In this document: positions 47,224 to 57,470 of the stretch, one piece after another | Position numbering within the stretch: position 1 is the first letter of the stretch | How the letters are laid out: every line of letters begins with the position of its first letter | From: Laetiporus sulphureus 93-53 | Taxonomy: Eukaryota; Basidiomycota; Agaricomycetes; Polyporales; Laetiporaceae | Length of the DNA: 64,000 nt | Assembly (NCBI RefSeq): GCF_001632365.1 | Contig: NW_024468540.1 | Location: 186,001-250,000, forward strand | Reading direction: 5' to 3' | Notes under the pieces: generated by a model | Told to the model about the DNA's origin: nothing | The model's input: only the letters and a program-made list of their open reading frames with translations | Databases searched by the model: none | Made by a program: the position numbers and the translations under genes

Positions 47224-48587
47224 CTAGAAAGAATGAGCGAAGAAAACAATGGGACCGTCGGACTGAGACACAATACTGTCCGGACCATCAGGGTCATGGT
47301 GCTCCAGCCGTCCTCCTGGGTAATTGCTCGCGGTGATGTTCACAGTGCCGTTGACAGTTACCTGCGGATACACCAGCCAAAGCATGTCCTCGCCAAGCGA
47401 ACGATGAACGCTGTGGATCGGACGACGGGAATGGCCAGCGTCGGCCATGTAGAATATGTATGAGCTTGGTCCCGAGCCCGTGGTGGTGTCTAGATTAGCG
47501 GGCGCAGGTGGGTCCTCGTGGGATGGAGCGGGATAGATGTGCGCATTCAGTGTCATGTTCCCATCTTCCCTGCCAAGCCGCGTCTCATTGACGATCGTAA
47601 CGTCCCCCACGAGCCATCCGCTTGCCATACCGATGGTCATGATGTCGGCACGTACGCCCTTGTGAGGCATGATCAAGTTCCGCGAGTCCGGCATTTCAAT
47701 TGTCACTGACAGCGCATCCACTTCGAAGTTTGACCGCTCGTCGAACTTCAGTTGCAGGGCTCCGTTGCCATGAGCTCGGATATCAAGCGAAGAGACGCTC
47801 GAGGGGATGTACACGGTCATATCGTAGCGCACACAGGCGCCTGTGAATATGTCAAATGCTGGCGTCTCTACAATTACGCGGGTTTCGTGAAGAGGATCGA
47901 CACGGTCGGGCAAAGGAGCTTGGGTGAATGCGATGAGGTCGAGGAGGGTAGGATCGCTGGAATGGACGAATGTCTCGTATTTGATGTCGGAAGCGTCCGG
48001 GAGGCCTTGCGCGATCGTGAGAGTGCCAACAGCACTGCCTGCGATGTCAAGTGAATGTACAGCCTCCACAGGCGCGGTTGGCACCGCAAATGTCGTTTTG
48101 ACATCGCTGAATACTCGGGAGGCATTCGTACATCCAAGAGAGGCACTGTACTCTGGCATGTTCTCCAGACCAGTGGGGTAGTGCTGGAAGCGCAAAATTT
48201 AGCTGCAGGATGCGCATACGAGAAACAATGACCTTACGATCATAGACCAAAGCTGCAAGTTCCACACACGCATCATCACCCAGAATATCAGATAGGTACA
48301 GCCATTGATGATCCCCAGCAGTATTTTGACTGGATTCAACCCATACTTCACGACCAACAGACCAACGCCGAGCAGACAAACAATGGCGATGGTTTTCCCA
48401 ATCAATGCACATCTGAATCCATAATGAGTGCCTGGAGGTCAATAGCGTATAAACAAGCTTACCGTATCCCACAACAGGCGCGGGAGGCCGCTTTCTTTCT
48501 CTTCGGTCTGAGGGTCTCGTCCGCGAGATCCTCGGCGGTCGCCTCATTGCGCGATATATCGCCTTCTTTCTCTTCTGGCAGAGACAT
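47224..48587 (-). CDS. Tandem membrane-anchored ectodomain protein, copy 2
   Basis: Same plan as copies 1 and 3: cytosolic start rich in acids then basic (DETLRPKRKKAASRACCG), cysteine cluster CCGIRC, hydrophobic segments (IAIVCLLGVGLLVV and ILLGIINGCTYLIFWVMM), and a 320-residue ectodomain. Shared ectodomain motifs are MPEYSASLGCTNASRVF, AVGTLTIAQGLPDASDIKYE, CVRYDMTVYIPSSVSSLDIR, GWLVGDVTIVNET and NGTVNITAS. Stop at 47224. The start differs. The counterpart of exon 1 (MAALRSREVAA at 48666) is two bases shorter in effect, so its frame runs into TGA after splicing. Translation probably begins at 48587, an ATG inside what is the first intron in the sister genes, giving MSLPEEKEGDISR. The upstream remnant would then be a 12-codon upstream frame. 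Confidence 0.78.
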
Positions 48588-49620
48588 TTATTAGCGGAAC
48601 ACGTTCATTGTGCTATGCTCGGGAGACTCACCATGCAGCCACTTCTCGCGACCTCAGGGCAGCCATGGTATGGATTGACAGTTAGATATTGAATTTATCT
48701 GAAACTCGAGGTCCAAAGTAGTGGGCAGCCGTAGTCCGGATATGTGAGAGACGGGAGCTAGGGGAATTGCTGGTACCCTTGTACTTATAAACGGCATGCA
48801 CATTGCGAGCGCTTTGTTATCATTCTTCGAATCAAAGGATCAGACAGGTGGACACAATGTCTGATCTGTGCACTGATGCATCAGAGACAACTATCGTATG
48901 GCCTGGCAGCGCTTCACAGTCATCTAGCCAACATCACCGAAGGGCACTCAGATCAGCTTGTGGGCCAGACATCTGCCATGTCCTTGCCTACCAGTATCAA
49001 CTGAGCATGGCCACGATGCGCGAAAAGATAAGAATCGCTTACCAAGACTCAATTTGTAAACGGCGAACATCGCGCATTACTTTGCATCGCGGTCGATGGA
49101 CGTAGAGATCCAGATGCTACCACACGTGTAGACGTTCTCGAAGGGGTCTGAAGCCGTTGATGAGAGTTCACAGTCATAGTCAATGAGTGTCCGGGGCGCG
49201 AATCAAGTAGATCATACCTGTTTCCACTCTTCTCTCTAAGCGAGAATCCGAAGTTCTTCCTGCCATCGTTGTATTCGGCTTGTGATCACACATATATTGA
49301 CCGTCGTGGGTCAGAATGAGTCAGATCCTTCGGCACCGCCAAAGGGAGTTGTAGACAAGAAAACCGCTGACCAAAGAGCTTGGAGCCCGATGCCGCATCG
49401 ACGTGGTGGAATCGGCGCTTCATGAGGATGGACAAAAGTTGCACTGTATATTAGCTCGCACGAATGATATAATGATGACCATGAATACAAATGAGCGTGA
49501 ACCACGATACAGATACTATGAGTCCCATAGAGTCCGGTGTGATAGCACATCTGCACTAGATGAACCGCAGCTCAACTCTAACGGGTGCACTTCCCACTCA
49601 CATAGACATGAAGACCCAGT
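48588..49620. other. Spacer between ectodomain copies 2 and 3
   Basis: About 1 kb. Its left end holds the decayed first exon of copy 2 (48632-48666) and a minus-strand TATA-like TTATAAG at 48784-48790. Nothing else is recognised. Confidence 0.45.
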
Positions 49621-51041
49621 TTAGAAATAGATCCCGACCCACCCGTGGGGAGACTCGGCCACGATCTTGTCCGCGCCGTCCTTGCTCCCAACCCATGGCA
49701 ACTCATCTCCTCCATGACGAACCGATCCTTGCAGACCCGTCGCGGAGAACGACTGCGCGGTGAGGTCGACGGTCCCGTTGCATTCTGCTTCCTTGTAGGT
49801 GAGGTACAAATCGCCGTTCCGCGAGGAGCGGTGAATGCTCGAGATCTGGCGGTGAGCATGGCCAGGGTGGTTCACGTAGAAAATGTCCGAGCGCCCCGAT
49901 CCCGTTGTGGTCTGCAGCTGGGCAACCGCAGGCGGCTCCTCTGACGAGGGCGCAGGGTAGACGTGTGTGTTCAGCGTGGCGTCCCCGCGCTGTGTCGTGA
50001 GCACCGTCTTGTCCACGATCGCGACGTCCCCAACGAGCCAGCCGCGCTCCATCTCGAGCGTCAGCAGGCCGGCGTGCACGCCCTTATGCGGGAGGATCAT
50101 GTTGCGCTCATCCAGGCCGTACGTCTTCACGTAAAGACTGCCCAGATCGAAGTTCGAGTCGTCGTCAAACTTCAGCTGCGTGGCGCCCGAGCCGCGGGTG
50201 GTGACGCTGAGTGACGCGATGCTTGGTGGCACGTATACGGTCATATCGTAGCGCATACATGCGCCGGCAGCTTCACCATAGATGGGCGTCACGAGGCTCA
50301 TGCGGCTCTGGGTCATCGGGTCCTCGACCTCGGAAGGCGTTGAGTAGCTGAGGGTGACCAGGTCGAGATAGGACGCGTCGCTCGAGCGGAGCGTCATCTC
50401 GTATTTGATCTCGGTTGCGCCTGGTGCGCCTTCGGCGATTGTCAGAGTACCGACCGCGCCGCCGTTGATGTCAACGATGTGGTCCAAAGCATCAACATTT
50501 ATTGGGACTGAGAATGTGGTCTTTGAATCGCCATACAAGTGAGGAGCGTCGGAACAGCCCAGCGAGGCGCTGAACTTTGGCATGGTCTCGAGGCCGGTCG
50601 GGGAGGGCTGCGGAGCGAGACACTCGGTCACAGGACTTGACGCATTCGGTGGATACACTTACGGTCACCATCCAGACGACGAACTTGATGGTCTGCCAGC
50701 CTACCAGTAGGAGGCACACAATTCCGAAGGCCTTCCAGAAAAGGCCGCACCTGCGCCACTATCAGTAAAGAAGCGATGCAGATGTGTCAAAGACGAACTG
50801 CATCCCGCAGCACACGCAGCAGTCCGCCTTCCTCCTCTTCAACCTGACGGAGGGGATAGTTGTATCCAAAGTATGCATCCCGTCCTCATCGATGGGACTA
50901 TGCAAGGCAAGTGGGCCCAAGGCATCTTCCTCGTCAGGAATACGTCTGTCTACAGAAAGCAACATCAGCGCAAGAACGGTAATATTCAGAGGTCGACTAC
51001 TCACATTCGTTCCACTTTTCCTTCAGCTTCAAAGCGGCCAT
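49621..51041 (-). CDS. Tandem membrane-anchored ectodomain protein, copy 3
   Basis: Exon 1 (MAALKLKEKWNE) has the same length and phase as copy 1, followed by an acidic cytosolic part (RRIPDEEDALGPLALHSP) and the cysteine cluster CCVCCGMQCG. Unlike the sister genes it has only one short membrane segment (FGIVCLLLVGWQTIKFVVWMV), because the middle loop and second hydrophobic stretch are missing. The ectodomain keeps MPKFSASLGCSDAPHLYGD, AVGTLTIAEGAPGATEIKYEMTLRSSD, CMRYDMTVYVPPSIASLSV, GWLVGDVAIVDKT and NGTVDLTAQSF but has fewer sequons. GC content is higher in its coding part than in the other copies. An in-frame ATG at 51104 would add 21 residues; the start at 51041 is preferred because it aligns with copy 1. 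A TATA-like CTATAAAAC lies at 51235-51243. Confidence 0.8.
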
Positions 51042-51234
51042 AACGCCACCCACCATTCCGAAGAAGGTGAGTCCAGTATTGGCACGACTGTCTCCTGGAG
51101 CCATTGCGCGCGTTGTTTGCGATAGATGCAGAAGCGATTGTGTTCAAAGAGGGGCAAGGAGAGAAACGAGCGTCTGGTTGCTGATATTGAGTTTATGGCG
51201 GTGCCGGGCGGGCTCTTGAGACAAGTCCGCGTAT

Positions 51235-51243
51235 GTTTTATAG
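51235..51243 (-). promoter_or_regulatory. TATA-like element of ectodomain copy 3
   Basis: On the minus strand CTATAAAAC lies about 195 bases upstream of the preferred ATG at 51041. It would imply a longer leader than usual, or use of the alternative ATG at 51104. Confidence 0.4.
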
Positions 51244-51876
51244 ATGGACTGGCGCTACGGCACGCCCTGGCTCCCCGGCTAGAGCGGCGAGCATTGCCCG
51301 TCAGCTCTCCGGATTTCTGAACGCGAGTCATCCGTCCTTTTTACGGATCAGATCAGGCACATTCGAGAATGGTACCTGATCAATGGCTTGCACTTTGGGA
51401 TCAAGGGAGACGGTTGCTAGGAGGAAGCATCGAACACCGTAGACGTGGTCTCTTTTGTTACTGCACCAATCCAGTCCATTACGCTGAGATGTCTTTTTGT
51501 ATGCTTTTTTTTTTCATTCTACTGAGACAGATTTGCATCGGGAATAAGGAGGTTGTTGCGGAAGAGTCTGCGCGTCTCGGAGGCGCCCGCTGCCAGTGCG
51601 TGGAATCACGACACGGTCACGTGCTGTCTAATTATCACGGCTGCCGCTTGCGCGTATTATCGTTAGGGCCTTCATTTTTCACTCCTCCGCGTCTCTGGTT
51701 ATAATACAAGTCTGAAAGATGAAAAAAAATTGCCGTGCCTCCTCCAAAAAGAACATGCTCGCATTGCAATCATCGCGGACGGCTCACAGCTCTCCAAGGG
51801 GCACATGACGTCGTTCGTGTCAGCAATTGCTACATTTCGGTCAACGCTCTTAGAAATAGCCAGAGGGGAGCGCCGA
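51244..51876. other. Divergent promoter region
   Basis: This part of the 0.9 kb gap between ectodomain copy 3 and the iron-ADH-like gene holds no supported gene. A TTTTTTTTC tract occurs near 51510. Confidence 0.4.
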
Positions 51877-51882
51877 TATAAG
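51877..51882 (+). promoter_or_regulatory. TATA box of the iron-ADH-like gene
   Basis: TATAAG lies 66 bases upstream of the ATG at 51948. Confidence 0.5.
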
Positions 51883-51947
51883 AGACAGTTGCTGTTCGCC
51901 TTTGTCCAGGAATATCTTCAACCGCCTTTCCGAGCATCATCGGCAAC

Positions 51948-53509
51948 ATGTCCAGTGTCGACAGCACCGAGTACGAATCTTCCTCGCTGCAGGGTTCATA
52001 CGCCTGGACGGAGACGTTGAAGGGCGTCTACTATGGACCAGGTTCACTCAAGACTGCGTTGCCTAAGCTGTTGGACGTTCTCGGAGGGGCCAAAGCGCTG
52101 ATCGTGACAGGGAGAAGTCTGTACGAAAAGGTGGGTGCCGACCTGATCACCATCAGCGCTGTACTAATTTACGCCGATCTTCCAGACGGACGTTGTCAAG
52201 AAGGTGGAAGCCATTCTCAAGGAACGCAAAGCGTATGGCGGCACCTTCCACGAGATAGGACAGCACGCGCCAGTCGCGGGTATTCGCAAGGGGCTGAAAG
52301 CGTTCGAGGACGCGGGGGCAGACATCATCGTCTCTGTCGGAGGCGGCTCTCCAATCGATGCAGCGAAGGCGATTATCTACTTCCACCAGCAGAAGTCCGG
52401 CGGAGACTTCCTCAAGCAGATCGCGGTTCCGACAACGCTCAGTGCAGCGGAGTATACTGTCAGTCATATCGTCGATGAGCAGGTACAGAATACTCATGTC
52501 CAATGAGCAGGTGGGAGCAGGTTATATCAGCGAGGAGGGTAAGAAAGTCGCCGTGAGCAATCCGCAGCTGGCTCCAGCGGGGATCATCCTTGATGCTGAG
52601 CTGACGCTCGCAACGCCTGAACGTCTCTGGTAAGCTCGCTGTGAGAGCCCAGATATATCAAAGTGATGCTATTTAATCTTCCTTCCAGGCTATCTACCGG
52701 AATGCGTGCGGTAGACCACGCAGTTGGTGCGTTTTGTTTCGACACCAACTATAAGCAACTATTGAACCTTATTTCCACTTTATCAGAGAATCTCTACAGA
52801 CCGCTCGTCCCGCCGCCAGTCAAGCATCTATGCTACGCCGCCCTCGCTGATCTTTTCAAATATCTTCCCGAGTCAAAAGCGAATCCGCAGGCGATTGACG
52901 TCAGGCAGAAGCTCCAGATCGCGTCGTGGATGAGTCTCTGGCCTCTAAGATTGGAGAAGTACAGGTGCATAGCTTATGATTGAAACTACGAGTTGAGATT
53001 CAACAGGTGATTGTAGTGCTCTCGGCTTGTCTCATGCTCTTGGGCACAAGTTGGGCGCGACGTACAGCATCCCTCACGGGATTACATCTGTACGTGCTAG
53101 AATCATTCTTCATATGACAATCGCTGACCCTTCTGGGTTTCGTTTTACAGTGCCTGACTCTCGCACCTACAGTTGCGCTGAAAGCTCAGATTGCCTCCCA
53201 GGAAGACAAAGAGTGGCTCTCCGGCACCCTCTTCCACCTCCGCGAGCAGTCCACAGGCTCGCTGGACGGCGACGTGCTCAAGCTCTCGGGGCTCATAGAT
53301 GGGTGCGTCCCTCAGACAACCGGGCATCGGAATAATACTGAATAGGCATACGTAGGCTCGTGAAGAATCTGGGACTGCAATCTAACCTGGAGGAATACAA
53401 GGTCCCCAGGGCCGACGTGCCTACAATTGCGGAGCTCGCTGTGGGCAACATGGACGATCCGACGTATCCGCAGGTGGTGAAACTGTTGGAGGGGTTGTAT
53501 CCGAATTGA
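51948..53509 (+). CDS. Iron-containing alcohol dehydrogenase / maleylacetate reductase-like
   Basis: Member of the iron-dependent ADH superfamily, nearest in feel to maleylacetate reductases, which complete ring-cleavage pathways by reducing maleylacetate to 3-oxoadipate with NAD(P)H. Seen: WTETLKGVYYGPGSL, KALIVTGRSLYEKT, the dinucleotide loop IIVSVGGGSPIDAAKAI, IAVPTTLSAAEYTVGAGYI (formed by splicing out about 52458-52510), TGMRAVDHAVENLY, and SALGLSHALGHKLGATYSIPHG. The HALGHKLG stretch supplies the His pair of the metal or active site, and AVDHAVE the third His. The C-terminal half (LKAQIASQEDKEWLSGTLFHLREQS, LGLQSNLEEYKVPRADVPTIAEL) is normal. About seven introns; the stop is at 53507-53509. 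Whether it uses iron or none, and its substrate, cannot be told from sequence. The FAD monooxygenase at 15 kb could act in the same type of pathway but is not linked. Confidence 0.87.
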
Positions 53510-54062
53510 GAGCAGTCAGAGATGGGCAAGGCCACGAATGACCTGTAACGTCCCGTAACGACTCTGGATCAATTTGAATGTAACTCCTTATTGCGCAAAT
53601 AAGTATTCTGTCGATGACCGTCCCATAGCGCAGACATGTGGTGGAATACTATGCCCAACAAATCTGTTTTGACTCTGACGCGAATCCGTCGCCTCCAGGA
53701 CATTTTCCACATTGAACAGGCATCTTGTACCTGGGAAGCCAGTTCACAGTTTTATACAGTAACCAAACACAATGTAATGTGTTGCACCATAACTAGATGG
53801 TAATCAATCCTTCGAGATGCCCAGATTCAAAAGTAACTCGATTGAAACCTAATCGGAACCTCCTCTGCTGTGCTCGTGCCCGTGCCCACCGCATATGAGA
53901 GCCTGAAGCGAGGGCAGTATACCCCGGAAATGAATATGCGGTGGTCGTGTCCAGCTTCGAATGTCCTCGAGATGTGAATACATCAATCTGACGGGATTTT
54001 GCATAGACTTGGGTTGCTAAGTGTGAATCGCACTGGAGCTTTACGCCACTTCCGATTGCGGT
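53510..54062. other. Convergent 3' gap
   Basis: Contains the 3' ends of the iron-ADH-like and DUF1932 dehydrogenase genes. No gene-like frame. Confidence 0.4.
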
Positions 54063-55089
54063 TTACTTCTTCTCTTCAAGCAGCTTCTTTGCCTCCTCCA
54101 CGAAGTCGCGCAAGGCCTTCACGTCATTTCCACCCTTACCTTCCTCCTCCTCCTTCAACGATCGCTCCACTCTCTCGTAGATTCTTGCCATGCCCTGGTG
54201 GATCTGGCCCGCTCCTCCGCCTACGAATGACGAAATCTCTTCCATTTCCCCGACCCAGCGATATGCCTTCGGAAGCATATCTGGGACAGTGCGCGTGATG
54301 CGCTGGAGTATCATTGGTTGCGAGGCGCCTAGTTCGCGGAGGAGGGCCTGTGCGGTGGCGGGAGAGGAGGAGTGGGCGGCTATGGTGATATTAATGAAGA
54401 AGATTGGTCACGCAACGATGCAGTGAACTCACCTAGGATCATCGTTGTACACAGACCTGTGATGCCCTTGGTTATGCCCTAAGTGCGAGCAAGTTTGTTA
54501 GCTTGAGTGAATGCAGGATGGTTGAGGTACTTACTGCATACGACATCTTCAGTGCGCTCGCATCTCCGACACCTGCCCCCTCGCCTTTCAGCAAGGACAC
54601 ATTAAGCCCCCACTTCTGCAGGCCAGAAAAGGCGTTCAAAGGGCCCGCATCGTCTGCAGAAGCATAAAATACAGGATCATATCCGTCCTTCGGCGGCCCG
54701 CCAATGATCCCCGCGTCCACGAACCCGACCGGGCTCTTCTTGAACATCGCCGCAATCTTCTTGACCGTCTCCGGGCTCACCGCATTGCAATCCGCAAAAT
54801 TCAGATCGTGGCCGTCAGGCGAGTATCCGATGTCCGCGTGCGCGTCGAGATAGCTCTCCGCGAACCCCATAGCCTCGCTCGGCGGGAGGATGCTCAGGAT
54901 CCACTCGGCACGCGCAGCGAGCTCGCGCATGGGGACGTCCTGCATCCCGGCGGCGGACGCACGAGCGCGCGTTGCGGGGGAACGTCCGTCGAGGTTCGTG
55001 AGGACGGTGCAGCCGGCGGAGGTGAAGCGGCGGGCGACGGCGGAGCCCATGGCACCTGCCGCGACGATGGCGAGCGTCGGCGGCGACAT
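54063..55089 (-). CDS. 6PGDH-like dehydrogenase with DUF1932 C-terminal domain
   Basis: NAD(P)-dependent oxidoreductase of the beta-hydroxyacid dehydrogenase group. The Rossmann start reads LAIVAAGAMGSAVARRFTSAGCTVLTNLDGRS, where the first glycine of the usual GxGxMG is Ala. Next are ILSILPPSEAMGFAESYL, LNFADCNAVSPETVKKIAAMF, GFVDAGIIGGPPKDGYDPVFYASAD and the exon end GDASALKMSYA, which splices to GITKGITGLCTTMILAA. This last block and the following helices (QPMILQRITRTVPDMLPKAYRWVGEMEEISSFV) are the DUF1932 domain, ending in a charged helix rich in Lys and Glu. Start 55089, stop 54063-54065. Three exons. Substrate unknown. Confidence 0.88.
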
Positions 55090-55336
55090 CTCTGGGTTAA
55101 TGTCTACGTGGGATGGTGGGAGACACTGGAAGAGCTGGGCTCTTCCATGACCCTAGGGAACATAGACCCCATGTTAGCTAGTCGGATAATGAGTATACAC
55201 CATCGAAGCGCGCGCTTGCTCACACCTCGATCGCGTCCATGATGGGATCAAGGATTCCAGGAAAACGCTATATATTACAGGTGGACTACCTTACATAAAA
55301 TCTGCGTAGGAATCATATCGGAAAGCACTTGCTCAT

Positions 55337-56453
55337 TTACTTCCCCTTCGCATAATCCTGCGTGCCTTCGAACGTCACTACCCTTGAGAACGTGCTTCCC
55401 GTGCCCCAGATGCCACGGCGCAGACACGCCAGCTGCACGATCTGTGAGTGGTCGATGAAGAGGTTCGCGCGTGCACCCTGATTCTGGATGTGGTACGCAA
55501 ACACATCCGGCTCGGCTGCCTCGAACATGATCTTGTCGCGGGGCAGCGCTGAGGTCACCGCAGAAATGACGTCCGTTCGCCACGCCTTGACGTTCTCGGT
55601 GATGCCTTCACTCTCAATCATGATCATCTGGTATAGACTTCAGCGGGCATGTGATGAGTGTGGTCGATGTACGTACATGAGCACCGGCTTGGAGGAAGGT
55701 GTTAGCACGGTCGATGAGCCACTTAGGGTCGCGTGTTCCGGCGGATTCGAGCTCCTCGACAGTAGCATCGCCGCCGGCACCCCACTGGATGCCCACCTCG
55801 GGCTTCGGCTTGAGTCTGTGGGCAGCGGTGAATTCTACCAATGCTGCCCAGTCTTCAGTAGGAATGGACAAGAAGCCGGAGGACAGCTCAAGCACGTCAA
55901 AGCTGAAAGCGGAAAGAAGTGAGACGCATGTTCAGTGCATTATAGTGAGCAAAATATGCACCCCATGTTCTTGCATGCTGTAAGATATTTGGAGATCACG
56001 TCTTTGTTACCGCCTGAGGCAGAGAGCACGCGCTCGATGAATCCGCCAGTGCTCACATAGCAGTCTGTTCACAGAGGACAGTCAGCAGTTAAACCGTGAC
56101 CGTCAGCCATCCATTGATGGCATACTGTGTTTGTGTGCCGTCTCAATCAAATTTCTCAATTTTTCTTCTGGCATCAATGAGAAGGCCCCACCAGCAAACT
56201 TGATCCCATCTACATAGTCGCCCCAGTCGCTGAGGAGCTCGTCGAGGTACGTCTTCGTCACTGGTGCATAGTATGGACCACGGATCTCAGTGAGGCCCTT
56301 GATGCGCGGCTTCGTGTCGAGCGAGTTCGCGGGAAGAAAGTCGAATGGGAATACTTGTGCTTTCGGGGCGAGACGCGGCGCAGTCGTGGTCAGCGCGCGG
56401 GTCAGAGTGCGTGTCTGCAAGAGTGCACGGCGGAGGTGAGTTGCGGCGAGCAT
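55337..56453 (-). CDS. ComA/HSA32-like phosphosulfolactate synthase family protein, probably mitochondrial
   Basis: Family PF02679-type TIM barrel. In archaea and bacteria it adds sulfite to phosphoenolpyruvate to make phosphosulfolactate; the plant relative HSA32 is a heat-stress protein with unclear chemistry. Seen: basic, acid-free N-terminus (MLAATHLRRALLQTRTLTRALTTTAPRL), typical of a mitochondrial presequence. The barrel follows: KPRIKGLTEIRGPYYAPVTKTYLDELLSDWGDYVDGIKFAGGAFSLM, CYVSTGGFIERVL, FDVLELSSGFLSIPTEDW, KPEVGIQWG, AHMIMIESEGITENVKAWRTDVI, IMFEAAEPDVFAYHIQNQG, and ANLFIDHSQIVQLACLRRGIWGTGSTF. The LK.A.G and ESEGI motifs of the barrel are intact. The start was chosen at 56453 rather than 56540, because the presequence begins there and a TATA lies upstream at 56511-56517. 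Five exons. The enzymatic product in fungi is unknown. Confidence 0.87.
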
Positions 56454-56510
56454 TGTCGATCTCTGGGAAAGAGGTGAAGTGACAGAAACCGGCTTTACCT
56501 TCCTATGAGG

Positions 56511-56517
56511 ATATATA
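56511..56517 (-). promoter_or_regulatory. TATA box of the ComA/HSA32-like gene
   Basis: TATATAT on the minus strand lies about 58 bases upstream of the ATG at 56453. Confidence 0.55.
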
Positions 56518-56958
56518 GCGTGCAGTCTCCAATTCTCCAAGGACTGACGTCAAATCGACGCATAGTGACAAACTTTCCCCCCCAGGATGGCCGGTGGTGC
56601 TGCTAATGTGATCTGCAGATCTTCAGTGTCGAATATACCTGCAACGTAGGATTTGCATATCTGCGTGAGCGCAGTGGAATGCGAAATCGCGCAGAAGGAA
56701 CTTGGAAGAGGACATCTTAAGGCCATATAACTTTAGCGCTCAAGTGGACGCGCCGGGCGCTCTGGAGTTCCGACGGCACACGAGTCCATGAACACTTCTC
56801 ACATTTCCAGGCTGGTAGGCCTGCGCTTTGCTATTGAAATGGTTGTAAGGTATCAACATATCAAGCTAGATCAAGATCCACGCAAGATGATTGTCACAAT
56901 GCTTCGTGGCATCCCGATATTTCTGGTGTCATATTCAGCAGCGGCGAACATCCGAACT

Positions 56959-56985
56959 ACTACAGTAGACTATCTCATAATGCAT
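56959..56985 (+). repeat. Left terminal inverted repeat of the MITE
   Basis: Exact reverse complement of 57444-57470 over 27 bases. It contains the CAGTAGAC tip and the TCTCATAATGCAT core that recurs inside the element. Confidence 0.85.
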
Positions 56986-57468
56986 GATCTCATAATGCAT
57001 AATATCTCATAATGCATGGCCTGACCTGGGAACCATGCTCGTCCCCAAGGGAATTATGCATAAAATCTCATATCGCATATTGCATAACCAAATTTGGATT
57101 TTATGCATTATCAGATTGGAAATTTGACCTATTTTAGATGATTTGTGCATGAAAATGGTGTCAAAAGCTATCTATCATAGCAAAATTCTCATTTGCTTCT
57201 AATGCAATTGCCATGTCTGGGTCCAAAAGTACTCAGAAATTACACCCCAGAGTCACCAAGGAACTCGGATTACTGCCTTATCTGTCTGTATTTATCGAGT
57301 TTCACATCAGTCTCCTTTTCGAGGCACCAGGCGTGACAACTGCTCAGTAAAAGGTCACAACTGTCACACTATGTAACACAATGTGACACATCTGGTAATG
57401 CATATCATCTCATAATGCATAGCCTGAGCCGGGAACCAACCTTATGCATTATGAGATAGTCTACTGTA
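56961..57468. mobile_element. MITE-like element with perfect inverted ends
   Basis: Two 27-base segments, 56959-56985 and 57444-57470, are exact reverse complements. They begin ACTACAGTAGACTATC and end TAATGCAT. Read as a Tc1/mariner-like element, the body starts CAGTAGAC and ends GTCTACTG, each flanked by TA (56961-56962 and 57467-57468), for a total of 508 bases. The inside is AT-rich and non-coding. It repeats the motif TCTCATAATGCAT several times (56974, 56988, 57006 and 57408 areas). A longer direct repeat is present at 57004-57035 and 57407-57438 (29 of 32 bases alike). No transposase frame is present, so it would move only with help from another element. Confidence 0.75.
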
Positions 57469-57470
57469 GT
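57444..57470 (-). repeat. Right terminal inverted repeat of the MITE
   Basis: Exact reverse complement of 56959-56985. Confidence 0.85.

Noticed and set aside
14536..53509. Aromatic-degradation cluster linking the FAD monooxygenase and the maleylacetate-reductase-like gene
   Set aside because: They lie more than 35 kb apart with unrelated genes between, so there is no cluster.
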